Positions 46,985-59,419 are shown, counted from the first letter of the stretch. The stretch: DNA of 64,000 bases from Turritopsis dohrnii (GCA_027922465.2 BQMF02000283.1:1-64000); one strand, 5' to 3'. The notes: generated from the letters alone by a model not told the origin. Made by a program: numbers and translations.

Positions 46985-47872
46985 TATAGTTTGTTCACTA
47001 CATTCATGTACAAACACGGCAGAATGCTTCGGTGACCTTTCAAATTTTAATGATCGCTATCATAAATAAAGCTAACTCTTATGTCGGAACTTTTAGAATT
47101 TTCAGGAGGTTGGATAAACACATCGTAGATAATTTATGAATACTAAAACATCGTGCGTATTAGTTATTTTGATGAAAATATAAGAACAAATAGGCTTTCG
47201 TTGAAATGTGAGTAATACAGTTTAAATTACAGTGTGCATAGTGCTTTACGCCGTCCTTCCACAATGATCGTTTTTAACATTTTGAAAATAGAGGCCTTCC
47301 TTAAAATTTATATAAAAATTTTTTATTCAACTTTATGGATTGGTTGTTTAATAAAATGATCCTAGGCTAGGTTGGATATTGCTTTGTATAAAAATTATAA
47401 TCACAGCCTAAGCTATTCTTGAGATATACTCACTTGAACTTATGTTGCGTTTTTGTTTGGCCCACCCGGTAGTTGATAAATGCATCAAATTTATGAACCC
47501 CCGTTTTAGAACATACTATGGTCGTACTTTTTATGTTTTATATTTTTTTAATTTATGGGCTAATGAGAAAGCTTATTAGACTGCAGGACCTTCCTAAATA
47601 ACATAATATAATAAAATAATAAATGAGGAAAAAGATACGAAAAAAAATTTTACCTTTAGTCAGTCTTTCACCTGTAGGAGAATACCATGTTTTGCAACGG
47701 GAGAAAAGCAAAATCAGCTAATAATTGCATACCACCGTGTAACAGCAACACGAAAGTTGAATGATGATGAAGATGATGATGATGATGATGAATAAAATCG
47801 GAAACTGACATTTGCCTATCTCGTGAAACTACTATGCCTCCTCGCTCGCTTACACTCGCTGCGGAGGCAATT
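45971..47872. mobile_element. Inverted-repeat element B (interleaved with A)
   Basis: The left end attgcccccgcagcgagcg and the right end cgctgcggaggcaatt are inverted. The match goes on for about 280 bp through gcatagtagtttcacga, an (atc)n run, ttacacggtggtat and ttatttaggaag. The right arm is about 47575-47872. Element B starts inside element A and ends 0.9 kb beyond it. No transposase is seen. Confidence 0.75.
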
Positions 47873-49423
47873 GAATTTTATCGATTCTAGGTCTATAAAA
47901 GGCAACGCTTTCAAAAAAACGCGTATCATGTTTATATTGCACAATTTGCCGGGAGTTATCTAGAACAAAGATTTTGAGTCAATAAGTCTTTTTCATGAAT
48001 TACGTCATTACAAACAACGTCTCGTTTTCAAACCGAATATTAATGACGTTTGCGCTGTTTGAAAAGAAAAACGATACCTCAGGGAGAAGGTTTTCACGAA
48101 ACTCTTTTATCATAAGGTTAAGCACGTAACAATCCATAAACTTAGAAATGAGGTGATGTTTGTAGTGATTTGAGAAAAGGTCTTTTTTAAAATGACTTTG
48201 AAATTGTTATGAAAACTTGTATGTGGAAAAATTTGATAGCGCCGATTTCAAATTTAAGGGTAAATTTCATAATTCAGTCAAATGGGTCAGTTCTGTTGAA
48301 AATTTGCACATAGTACAAACTGATAGTAGTAGTTCAGAATTTGGACAATCGAATAAAAGATTTGAAAAAGAAGGTTTTGAGAATACTACATATATAGTGT
48401 ATAGCTGCTTTACCGTTTTATGCCACGTTCACAATTCAAAACCTGAAATTTAAATTCAAAAATTCATTCAATAAATTCAAAATTGTCAATCAGCAAAAGC
48501 TTCTGCTATTGGTCGTAAAACGGCGAAAACGAATGTTTAGTGTTTCATCCTTTATTGTAACGATGTATTCAATCATTTGTTTTCTCCGAGGATCCCTTTG
48601 GTGGAGAAATTGACCAACATGACAATTAGTCACCTTTGTATCAGACATTTTCTCATTGCATTTGAAAGAAGAGTTGGTTAGGGTTTATCTTTCCTCCAAC
48701 GAGCTTCAAAAATGAGAAGAAAAATTCATGATGTTTTTATTTGTACAAAGAAAACGATTTTTTGGAATGTTAGAAAAAAATTGTCCAGGAGTTAGGACAC
48801 ACAACTGCCACACAGGACAGCCAGTACGCAGATTACAGCACAACTGAATTCATGGATCTGGGAATAACAGGAGATTGTCAGGGGAGGAAACGTTTCATAA
48901 TCGATTCAGTGCTCCCATAAACAAGTTCCAACCATAAAGCCCGGTGGCGCCGAAAACTCAGTCAACTTAAGAGACAGACAAAAGATAGAAAACTCAATTC
49001 AGTTCTGAACGATTTAACCTCAGGCTATACCTGGTGGTTTCCGTCAATGCCTCAACTTTATTCTTATCAGTTGAGCGTCTTCATTTCTTGATCAGTCTTA
49101 CCCTTAGAGCATGTAATTCCAATCTACACCAACCAACGATCCTTACTGTGATCTTGCTTAAGCCCCGCCACCCGACAACCATAGCGATTCCTTTGACAGT
49201 CACTCCTCATCCCATGCGCTGTTATGCCATGCAAACTCCATTGGACGGTATCGGATACAATTTTGAGTGAGATGAAGAAGAAAAGCAGCGATTCCACCAT
49301 TCCTTGATGTATTGTTCCAGTATGACCAACTGAAGAAGCGTGCATTCTTATCAGTATCAGTGTTTTTCTTTTGTCTGTTGTCACTTACGTTATATTGCGA
49401 GAGACGTTCAGCTATTGTTATTA
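47873..49423. other. No recognisable gene
   Basis: Short frames without domain features, and no RNA gene or repeat structure that I can support. It lies between element B and the 49.4 kb MITE. Confidence 0.4.
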
Positions 49424-49824
49424 GGGAACTTACGAAAATACGACGGCAACGTGGACGACGACGTACAAGATATTCAGCTTCAATGAATCACAAAAGAGCA
49501 GAAATGATACATTGGGTTAAGAAGTTTATTTATAATGCCTTTGAAGTTTGTTTTTTGAACTTTGAGAGACAGAATCATGAAGGAACCAAGAAAAATTTAT
49601 CGGAAGTACTGCCATTCTCACGTCTTCGTTTTCAGTACGACTTCAAAGTGTTACTTTTCACGTTGTCTGTAGAACGTGCAAATCTAATAATGATATTAGT
49701 AAAATTAAAAACATTTATATACTGTGAAATAAGTTCCATTCTAAAGCAAATCTATGGAGTAAAGTGAATCTTTTGTTTGCCTCACGTCGTCGTCCACGTT
49801 GCCGTCGTAGTTTCGTAAGGTCCC
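49424..49824. mobile_element. MITE with 45-bp TIRs and TATTA duplication
   Basis: The ends are GGGAACTTACGAAAATACGA and TCGTAGTTTCGTAAGGTCCC, continuing through cggcaacgtggacgacgacg for about 45 bp. The same 5 bp, TATTA, lies on both sides (alternatively a 3-bp TTA-type site). A plus-strand frame of 151 codons crosses it and is a chance frame. Confidence 0.82.
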
Positions 49825-50397
49825 TATTAAATCATTTCAGAAACATTAGTCGAAAGCTAAAGTCTAAGTGATCAAAAGATAACCCTTCATAATTCTTTTC
49901 TAATCTCTTTTAAATCAACTGCAAAGTTGTGAAAAACAAATCAGAAATTTTAGTCGATTAAACTTTGTTAAAGGGTTACTAAACTTAAGAAATCAAATTA
50001 GTATTTTTGTACCATTTGAAAGAATTTCAAAAATTATGTCGGTTTTTGAATTTTCAAAAAATCATTTTTCGTTCCTGAGATACTATTGCCATTTAAAGTT
50101 TTTGCTTAAAACTTGGTCTCCATGGCAACATGACATAAAAAGTTTTTTTTTTTATAAATAAAAACAAAATGAGGCTGAAATCTGAAATTGTGTTATTAAT
50201 GCTAAGAACAAAATATGAACAATACACACTGAAAAAGGCTCAAAAAATAAGATTTCTTATCAGGTCAAATTTCTTATAAAGTGCTGGTTCTTATACAAAA
50301 AGTGCTTGTATGAAATGATTGCTGGTAAATCTTTATAATCAACATTTAAGTTACCAGAAACCAACAAACAAGCGACTGCTATGTAGATTAAAGTACA

Positions 50398-50560
50398 GTA
50401 GACTCTCTATAATTCGACTTTCCATTACTCGAACTCTCCATAATTCGAACCGCATCATTGGGCCCCTTCAAGCTAAAACCTAACAGTACCACTCCCTATA
50501 ACTCGAACACTAGCATGAATTTATTTTGATCATATCTCGATATAAACTTCCATTGATACT
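50398..50560 (+). repeat. pogo/Tigger-like transposon end
   Basis: acagtagactctctataatt and repeated aattcgaac or ctcgaac words are typical of pogo-group ends (CAGT-AGACTCTCTATAATTC form). No matching opposite end or transposase is seen, so it is a fragment. Confidence 0.55.
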
Positions 50561-51591
50561 GTGAAACTAAACAAGTTTAAACAACAAAGCTACACCCGTC
50601 CTCACACCACTATCGAAAGCACGCTAGAGCAAACACAAGGAAAATCTATTTTCAATTTCAAGGTAGGCTTAAGCCTTCTTCGCCTATAGCAATATTTGAC
50701 CCTGCTATTTCATGGACCTTGCATTGGGCTACGTTTCGAAAGAACCTTCTTTCATCATTGGGTCGTTGGTAATAGAGGACAGTGTATTTCCGTTCAGGAA
50801 AGTCTTGTGTTGCTAGACTTTTGGCCGTACTGTGCTTTGCATATTTTCACCACGACACTTTGCGCGATTAGTATTATTCTCGTTCAGGGTTTAGTCTAAG
50901 CTGGAGTCCACATTTCTTGAAGTTCGTAGAATACAATATAAAACAATTCTGGACTCTATTATGTAAAATATTGTTTCCATTTAACTGTCTAAGCATTTCC
51001 ATTTCTTGGCAAACTTGATGAATCATTGAAAGAAATTTTAATAACATTTTCTTTGTTGTTTGCGTTTTGGTGAAGTTATGGTTGGCATTAGATCCATTGA
51101 TTGACTTCGCTAACTAGCCAACTTCGGAAAACGGATTTGGCTAGTTATGAATTTTTTACCCTTATCCCTCTTCGCTGCGTTGTAAGCACAATTTAATTTG
51201 AAAACAACTTTGCTATCCCTTCTCTGAAATTTCTTTAACAGATAGTAACAAGAAAAATAATACGTTGTAATTTTCAGTGCACCCAGGATAAAAGTATTAA
51301 AAAAATGATAAAAAGGATGATCGTTCATTGATGTCATTTCTTGCTCACCGTAAATGATGTTAACTTTTCATTTAATAGGTGCAATCCCTTCATTTTTACA
51401 TTCAGAGACAGTGAGCACATTCTGGTGATAAAAGCATTATCGATTGTCAAACATTCAAACATGCGATTGTGACAGTTCACTTGCATTAACGTGTAAGGCC
51501 ACTTCACAGTAAAACGTAGAAGGAGATTTTGAAGAGGATGTCATCAGGTTTGTCACTATACAATCCAGTATGGACAGTCTGAAGAAACTGA

Positions 51592-54500
51592 TTAACCGGA
51601 AGCGGTAAATTCGTCAAAATTAGAGAGTTCTGGCAATTCTGTGACATCATTTATCTGTCTTGTCTGGTATGGTGTCACTTCTGATTCTGATAAACATTTA
51701 TCTGAAAAACAAATTAGGGTTAAAGAATACGAGGAAGATTCAAATGCATTCAGTGCGTAAATACATTTAAAAAATACACACAGTAAAAAATACACTTATA
51801 ACTGCTGAAATGTTTTGTATAATATCCTAGACCACAGACAGTGGTTACACCATGGACGTATAAAAAGAGAAGGACTCACAACTAATACCAAAGCCTTTCA
51901 TTTCTATTATTAAAATCTATTCTGTCGGCATTTCTTTGATGTAATCGTCGCCTCGCATTTCACTGGATTTCGGTTCACATGGGCGGGTTTATACGATGCT
52001 TTAGGTTTAATCCGATGTGGAAAACCAACGAATTGAGAGAAAATATGATTTGCAGATGCATCAGCAATATTCTTGAGTATCACAAAACTTCTACTCAACC
52101 TTTTTTAAAAATGTTGGGTTGGAATCAAGATAAATTTCTCGGAGTTAGAAAGTATTTTGTGTATATACTTATATCCAAAGATTCGGTACTTTAAAAGACG
52201 CCTGGGTGATGCCTGAGAATACACAGAAAGAAGAATGCTTTTTCATTCAATTCTGAAAATTTCATGTTTGAGACATCAGAGTTTAAAACCTGGCTTCAAT
52301 ATAATCATAAAATCTTTAAATTCATTTCTGGTTGGTTGTTACGATCATGGAAGCCAATGGAAACATTTTTAACAGCACTTGAGGGAGTTTCAAAACTGCT
52401 TTTGTCAAAATTTCAATAAACCGAGGCGAGGTTTGTTTGAATAGATTTATAAAAGTTGTAAGTCCTTCTCTTTTTATACGTCCATGGTTACACATCGTCA
52501 TCATCAACAAAAGTAATGATAGGAACGTTTTACTCCCCATTGGGTACAGTTGTTAAAAATCACTGCGTAGGAGTTCTTCTCCATAGAAATATACACACTA
52601 TTTTAACAGAACTGCCCTTCATCATAGTGACTTTTTGATGATTTTACCCAATGGATCAGTAAACAAATATCAACCTTGAAAAGACTTTTCAATTCACATA
52701 TATGCCAACATTTGTAAATCCTACCAACAACCCTGAACCTCAATAATCAGCAAATGTATTACCTTAGACCGACTTTTTTTTGCGTCGCCTTATTTTAGGG
52801 ATTTTAGCAAATGAGCGTATTTTCGCTAAATTAAAACTTTTTTTTTACCTTCTGACAATTCTCCGTAATTAAGGGGTCATTCGCTAAAATTAGGTTGCGT
52901 TAAATCCGTGTTCATCCATTTTCGCAAAATTTTACTGACGCAAAAAATAAGTCGGCCTAAGGTATTAATTTCTGTAGCTATTTTTATGCTAACTTACACT
53001 AGTTCTTGTTCATCACTTGGAATGCATGGCAGTAAATGAATATTATGGATTACAGTGGAACCTCCTTAAAGCGGACATCCTCTAAAGCGGACACCACCTT
53101 TAGACGGACAAAAAATTTTGTCTCGGACGAATCCTTAATAAACTCTTACAAAGAAACCTCACCAAAGTAGACAGTCTAAAGCGGTCACCTCTTTAAAACA
53201 CGACAATTCCTCCTAAAATTGACCTCTACAAAGCGGACACCGAAAACTTTCGACAAGAATATCAAAATTCAGTATTTTATTTCTTTTCTTGTTTATTTGT
53301 TTCTCAACATCTGTTTACAATATTTTCTTGTTATTTATTATAATGTTTGTTTTATTTGCTTGCCAAGTTACAGCCCTTTCTTGACCACTAAGCTAAATAT
53401 CTTCTAATTGTTTATTTTCAGGTCAAATTTCCTTTTATGAATGTTTCCTTGCATAACGGGGCAATAGCAAAGGGTAATATGGGCATGTTTATTACAGTAC
53501 TTTTTTTATAAATGTGTCAGCTTACGAGCATGCAGTAAATCGTCTTTGAGCGAGTCGTGTTAACGTTATATAAATGGTCTCCATTGCCAGAATTATGACT
53601 GTACCATAACACTTCTGAACGAAGTTGCTTTTTACTTGCACACTTGACACACATTTTTTTGTATTTTAAGCTAGCGGTATACCTGTTTTAAGCTCTACTC
53701 AGAGGCGTAGTTAGGGTCAGTCAAAAAAACCTGGAGGAGTTCAACATTATGATATTTCTTTTCAGTCTTAAGTGTCGATTAGGTTACTTGCACGCTTTCC
53801 TTTTCTATCCTAAATGACTTAACTCCCCTCCACAAATTTTGACTGACCTCTGGCTACGCCTCTGCTACTGAGTTTTACTACTTAACCAAATTTTGTCACA
53901 TTCCTTTTTATTATATTCAATGAACCTAAGAAGTTTGCGAGATAAGCAAGATTCTCCTAAACAATTTGCGTTTTTCATAACATTTCACTCTCAGTAAAAT
54001 GAAAATTTCTAGTGAGAATTATTCTCAGTAATCGATTTATATGCCATTCTAGAAACCAAAATTTCTTCGTCGCTCAACCATGGTGGGCGACATTTTTAGG
54101 CAAATTATTATCTTTTTAGCACCCAATTTCCCCACGCCCTCACTTTGAAATCCATGGTGGGGCACCTACTTTTAAAATCAGATTAAATTTGAGTGGAAAT
54201 TAATAACTATCATCAAATCATACGACGATAGTCTTTTTGCAGTGTGCATCGCTAATGTTTGTTTATAGTATAACACATCTGCCAAAATTCTCAGGAAAGT
54301 CGGAGACAACCATAGAGCCATTCCGACAAATGATGCTAATAGGTTACTTTTCTTCTTTAATATCTGCGGACTTTGATTTGAGTGAAAAAATGATCTTACT
54401 TAATAACTCCAATCAGCTTCTTGAGGTCAGAATTCTCATCAGTTTTTCCCCGGAAGTTGAACGCTTCCTGATAAGATTTACCGGAATCACCAGCTTTATA

Positions 54501-57500
54501 AAATAAAGCGCGGCAGTTTTTAAAATGATCATTTTTGACTTGCTAGACACAGAACACCTCACTCACTTATCCCTATTTTGAACGCAGTTCTTCTGATGTC
54601 TGAATTAATTTTTGAAACATGAAACAAATGCAAAGAAAAATCTTTCCAACACCCTCCATCACCCTTTCTACAACATATAAGTAACTATAGTTGCTATTGA
54701 ATTGGGTAGAAGAACAGCTATTTTAGCAGACATAAAAAGTTCTTTTTGACGCGACAACAAAAAAATAGAATAAAAGCATTCGAAATATTACGCCACAACA
54801 ATGTTGATAACTCACCCCACTATTAAAAATATCGACAATATATCGTGATCACGTGCATATGACAAACTATCCCATACCGAAATACCGATTTTTTTGTACA
54901 TAAATACCGAAATACCGGCACAAAAACGGGCGATTTACCGTTTCCGGCAGAAGATGAAATACCGTAATCCCGTCAATTTTTTCGCCAAATACCGGACAAA
55001 AAAGGCCCCACCTCCCCCCCCCCCCTATGATTGCTGAAAATTTGACCAAACGCTAATCTGAACTTTCTTTCTTGATCTGACAATTCTCACCTTTAGTTTT
55101 ACGAAAAACAAATATTATTATTATGAGAAACAGCAAACCAGCGCCAGTAGATAACATCACCATGACAACACTATGATCGTTGGAACCAGTTTCTAGGAAG
55201 GAAAGTGGGAATCGTTTAGAATCTATGTGTGGATGAATTAAAACCAACTAAGTTGAATGATGGTGAATGAAGGTGAGGTGAGCCGGGCGGATACAGGAAT
55301 AAGAGTTGTGAAGGTATTTCAGTTGAGACAACCTGTTATATTTGTTATTTATGATGGCAGGGTTATATCTATGCCACTAGGCGTACCATCTTTGTGTAAA
55401 CATATATGAAAGATCAGCTAGTCTGGCTCTAGTATAAACAAGCCAGGATGGCTACCTGAGATCTGTAGCACGTTATGTCAGAAGATAATATTCATCCATA
55501 TAAAACAAAGTCATCGCGTTCTAAATAACAAATATAACACTGGCGACGAGTCCGTAAACGAACCCAGGTATCATATTACAGTATATTTCAGCATTTTCAC
55601 GTGAATCAAGACGTTAAAACACTTCGTATACAAAACATGCCACTGCAAATGCCCACCATCGCACAATTCGATCCTGCAGGGGACCCAAACACAACAGCAC
55701 AGCGTTGGGAAAAGTGGATCAAGTCATTAAATTATTTCATCGTCGCTTCAGGCATCGGAGATGACACAAAAAAATGAGAACTCCTCCTACACTTAGCAGG
55801 ACAACCCACACAAGAAATTTTTGAAACTCTGCCAAATACTGGTGAAACATATGAGGAAGCATCGGATTCCCTGAATAATTACTTCAAGGTGCAGAAAAAT
55901 ATACCTTACGGACGATCAGTATTTCGAAATGCAAGGCAGAAAAATTACGAAAGTATTTGACCAGTTCGTCACCAGGCTTCGAAAACTGTCCATGTACTGT
56001 GAATACGGACAAAGCACAAATGAGCACATAGGGAATCAAGTCATCGCTTCCTGCCGCTCTTCAAGATTCAGAACCAAGTTATTGGAAAAGAAAGATCTCA
56101 CCCTTGACGATGTTCTGGAATTAGGCAAATCACGCGAAGCTGCTACACATCAGGCCAAACAAATGGAAGCAACATCGTCACAAGCACCACTGACCGCTCA
56201 AGTCAACACAATCTTCTCACCATCGAACTGCAAAGGCCGGGGAAAATTTCGATTTCAGGTCGGACACCGAACACCAAACCATCAAGCACATCACCCTCAA
56301 CCAAAACAACAAAATCGAACACAAAATGCACACAACCGACATCACCATCCACGGTCGAAAGCAGCAGTTTCAACGCAAGGCAATAACACATGTAGCCGTT
56401 GTGGTGCAACAGGACACAGAGGACATGAGTGTCGTCGCATTCAAGGTGTCCACTGTAGTGTGTGCGGCAAAACAGGACATTTTCGGAAAATGTGTTTTCA
56501 AAACAAACGAAAAACTGTAAACAGCATCAAACAAGACGAAACCACACATCCTGAAAGCGGATCAGAAAGTAGTGAGGAAGAAATAAATAACTTTTACGTG
56601 TTCGCTATTAACGACGGTCTTACATTTCCGATCTTGATCAATAACACTAAAGTGGATGCACTGATCGACTCAGGCTCCTCTATCAACATCATCAACAATT
56701 CTGTTTGGACCAAAATGAGTCCACAACCAAATCTTTCACCAACAACCACAAAAATTTACCCATATCAAGCCACAAAGCCGTTACCTGTTGCAGGAAAATT
56801 CACCGCTGTCGTCCAGGCCAAAGACAAATTTGTGAACACCACAATCTTCGTCATCAAAGGAAAGGGAAAAACAATACTCAGCAAAGCCACTGCAGAAACA
56901 TTAGAGCTACTTCGTGTCGGGCCACCAATTTCACCATCCATCATCAACACGATTCAGTCCACCTCAAGCCTACAAGCGATACTGGAAGACAAGAAAAATG
57001 TTTTTGAAGGACATGGGCACCTCAAGGACACTGAAATTAAATTACACCTTGATGAAACAGTACCGCCCAAACAGCAGCCTATACGAAGGTTACCATGGCA
57101 CACTCGACAAAAAGTTTCTGAAGAATTAGTCCGTCTAGAAAAATTGGACATCATTGAACGTTATCATGGTCCCACCACCTGGTTAAACCCTTTTGTCTTT
57201 GTTCCACGTCGAACCCCATACTCAAATATCAAGCGCAGCTCTCGATTGGTTCACAAGGTATCTTACTGAAAGGCAATGTCATTGTCATACCGCAGAATTT
57301 ACGAAAAGATTTACTTAACATCGCACACCGGCAACACCAAGGAATGACACGAACAAAATCCTTACTCCGAGAGAAAGTTTGGTGGCCAGGAATCGCCTCC
57401 GACGTCGAAAGATTAATCGCAAGGTGTTCAACCTGTCAATTAACCACACCATCGGCTAAACGCGAGCCACTACAACCGACCGTATTGCTAGCAGAGCCAT

Positions 57501-59125
57501 GGAACCCTGTCGAGGCCGATTTGAAGGGACAAAATTTAACATAAACACTTGGATTCAAACTATTGAATCCAAATGTACTAACGCATCATCATCTTCTATT
57601 TTAAACATTTTGAAAAGGAAAAGGCATTATCAAATACTTGCTTTTAATGGCTTACCATCAATACACTGACGAAGAGGACAATATTCCCAGTTGAACCGTT
57701 CGTCAACGTAGCACCAAGGTTTAACACCGATACCTTGTGGGTTACGGCAGTATGTTTCATTTAAATTACCGTAAATGCGATCAGATAGAAAGGGATTTAT
57801 GCTCCAGGATAGACATGGTTTTCCTGATACTGTTTTTGCTTCTTTTCCTGTGTAATACTGACCAGAATTCGTGTAGCATATATCTTCTTTCACTATACTC
57901 TTGTGGTCTATAAACGAAAATGAACTGAAGAAAATGAAACATGAAGAAGAATGGAAGAAATGAAATTGTGCATGTTGTCATTCTTGGAATGTACTTCCGT
58001 CGTTTTAGGCATGTAAATTGTCATGATAATGAGCTTTCCGCTTGATATGTCTCCCCTATCTGGCAAAGAAGGTGCATTTAAGATTGAAGTACGCAAAGAT
58101 CATAGGTGATTTTGAAAACAAAACACAAAGGTTTGCTATCAAAATCCCCTACATCATCACATATGCCAAATTGGGGAGAACTATTAAACGAAAAGGTATA
58201 TTCGGTGAAATTGATGTTCATACCTTTTACCCTCATTTGACATTGTTCGGGATGACTTTGGTTAATACTAGGGAAATTATTGAAGTTCTGTAATTTCCAA
58301 TATGGAGCAGAAAAGTCACTATCTTTAATCTGTTCCGGACATTTTGAAGCCATCTCCACGAATGTTTTATTAAATTGCTCCAGGTAGTATTGACATTTCT
58401 TTGTAAAGTTCAAAGTTTCTCTACATATTGGTGAAAGGATAGTGACATTGCCAAGACCGATTAGACATACCGGATGCATTATCTGACACAGATGCCATTT
58501 TATGTCCAACAGGCATTGTTTGACTTCACGAACTTTAAACGTTGAAAATACCTTCAAACCGAGCTTTCGCATTTCCGAATCATATTGGCAACCATCTAAA
58601 ATAATGAAGAACAAATTCCCCCCTAATTCTACGTCCTTGATACAAATGAAACAGGAATCACACAGGAATCTCAAAAATGTAACGACTCCGAGTTTCATGT
58701 TTATCATCAGGTAATTCAAATTTGTAAAACAGACCTTTTTATAGCAATTCATGTGTAAGAACTAATTTATATGAGTCATGTGCACAGAAACTGATTTGTT
58801 AGAAAAGTGAATTTCGAGAAAAGTTTACGATTTATTTGTTTATTTGAGTGTGACGTTGAATCCCTTGAAAATAACCAGAGACAAAACTATCCTGAATAGC
58901 ATGATTTGCCTACCAAGAATAATCTTTAGGAAAATATCCAGTGTCTGCTTTTTCCTCGTCGCCAAAGAGAATGCATCCACGTACGAAAAGATTTCGACAT
59001 AAAATCGACCGATTGCGTTTCTGTCAAATTGAATGGCTTTTTCACGTGTTTGTAAAATATGGTGTTCCTTCATGTATTCCACACAATGTCCATTTGGGAG
59101 CAGGTTTGAATAGAGCTGACAATCA
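51592..59125 (-). CDS. Frizzled-domain/kringle single-pass receptor without kinase (5' end missing)
   Basis: Exons in reading order: 59125-58914, 58595-58224, 57907-57656, 55222-55091, 51701-51592. All internal joins are phase 1 with GT/AG. The first two encode a ten-cysteine Frizzled-type domain (CQLYSNLLPNGHC, CLLDIKWHLCQIMHPVC, CRETLNFTKKC, ASKCPEQ, HPEQC). The third is a kringle (CYTNSGQYYTGKEAKTVSGK, PCLSWS, YCRNPQGIGVKPWCYVDE, YCPLRQC). The fourth is a membrane span (VVMVMLSTGAGLLFLIIIIF) followed by RKTK. The last gives a 36-residue tail ending DEFTASG and stop. Frizzled plus kringle is the outside architecture of ROR/MuSK receptor kinases, but no kinase exon is seen down to 44.3 kb. 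The signal peptide exon lies further right and was not found. A role as Wnt-binding co-receptor or decoy is inference. Introns hold a Gypsy element and several MITEs. Confidence 0.8.
51851..52486. mobile_element. TIR element with GTTACAC duplication
   Basis: The ends CATGGACGTATAAAAAGAGA and TCTCTTTTTATACGTCCATG are inverted, with about 35 bp matching. The same 7 bp, GTTACAC, flanks both sides. It lies in the last intron of the receptor gene. No transposase is seen. Confidence 0.85.
52537..52653 (+). repeat. Dispersed 115-bp hairpin repeat, copy 10
   Basis: Begins cccattgggtacagttg and ends gattttacccaatgg. It lies in an intron of the Frizzled-kringle receptor gene. Confidence 0.8.
52762..52962. 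mobile_element. 200-bp MITE with TATTA (or TA) duplication
   Basis: The ends CCTTAGACCGACTTTTTTTT and its imperfect reverse complement (aaaaaataagtcggcctaagg) enclose AT-rich DNA. TATTA sits on both sides. Intronic in the receptor gene. Confidence 0.82.
53053..53255 (+). repeat. pogo/Tigger-like 5' end fragment
   Basis: tacagtggaacctccttaaa and repeated aaagcggacacc units are the hallmark of a pogo-group terminus. Only one end is found; no transposase. Confidence 0.6.
53510..54345 (+). repeat. Repeat R, copy 1 (segments A then B)
   Basis: Segment A (about 53510-54275) recurs inverted at 62960-63560; segment B (about 54280-54345, gccaaaattctcaggaaagt, then tagagccattccgacaaatg) recurs at about 63560-63625 in the same orientation. 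The cgcccaccatggttgggtga-like block of A also occurs once near 15.24 kb. A hAT-like MITE interrupts A at 53701-53875. The nature of R is unknown; probably part of a larger transposon. Confidence 0.7.
53701..53872. mobile_element. hAT-like MITE with a known empty site
   Basis: The ends are CAGAGGCGTAGTTAGGGTCA and a matching ctctggctacgcctctg, flanked by CTACT on both sides. The inverted copy of the host repeat at about 63370 lacks it (the empty site reads aagctgtactgag on that strand), which proves insertion and sets its limits. Confidence 0.82.
54875..55000. repeat. Cluster of ataccg repeats, probable transposon end
   Basis: aaataccg-type words (ataccgaaataccg) recur about six times in 120 bp next to a C-rich run at 55013-55025. 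It lies just beyond the donor of the membrane-span exon of the receptor gene. Confidence 0.5.
55334..57545 (+). mobile_element. Ty3/Gypsy LTR retrotransposon, internally deleted
   Basis: A 206-bp 5' LTR (55334-55539) has inverted ends TGTTATATTTG and CAAATATAACA and is followed by a primer-binding-like ctggcgacgagtcc. Gag begins at about 55638 (MPLQMPTIAQFDP), has a stop near 55775 and shifts frame near 55920. Two zinc knuckles (CSRCGATGHRGHECR and CSVCGKTGHFRKMC) and a protease (ALIDSGSSINII) follow. RT is cut off after FVFVPRRTPYS at about 57225 and joins directly to the integrase zinc-binding region (AHRQHQGMTRTKSLLREKVW, then CSTCQL). No 3' LTR is found. It lies in a receptor-gene intron, antisense to the gene. 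Confidence 0.9.
55929..57269 (+). pseudogene. Gypsy gag-protease-truncated RT frame
   Basis: This is the longest open part of the Gypsy element, 446 codons. It covers a Gag C-terminal region, two CCHC zinc knuckles at about codons 160-190, an acidic linker, an aspartic protease with DSGSS near codon 250 and the first part of reverse transcriptase (IRRLPWHTRQKVSEELVRLE). The last 20 or so codons are out of frame with what follows, because the core RT and RNase H have been lost. It is not functional as a polyprotein. Confidence 0.85.
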
Positions 59126-59419
59126 CTAGAAAACGAATGGCAGTAAAGTGAGATTCTTTTCTTCCATGTTCAACTTATAGTAATTGAGAAGGTTTGTGTA
59201 AAGATGCTTTCCTTGACGAAAAAGCTTTTGGACAGATTTTCTCGAAATTTCGGTCAAGAATGTCAGTGTAATGTTTTAAATAAAATTAATCCTTTTTTAT
59301 ACAGCGATGATACGTTAGTACTTTCGAGTGTGATCGCTGCGGCCCGCGTTCGAGTTCAGTCTGTCTTATCTCGATACTATACTCTGATGCGCTATAAAAG
59401 CAGCCCATGAGGAGCCATC

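Noticed and set aside
49312..49767. 151-codon plus-strand frame
   Set aside because: It crosses the terminal repeat of a MITE, begins in unique sequence and has no domain features.
55053..55247. Membrane-span frame as a separate small protein
   Set aside because: An acceptor at 55223 and donor at 55090 in phase 1 fit it exactly as an exon of the kringle receptor.
58078..58752. Single 224-codon exon for the second half of the Frizzled domain
   Set aside because: The open frame is longer than the exon; acceptor at 58596 and donor at 58223 give phase-consistent joins and the conserved domain lies only between them.
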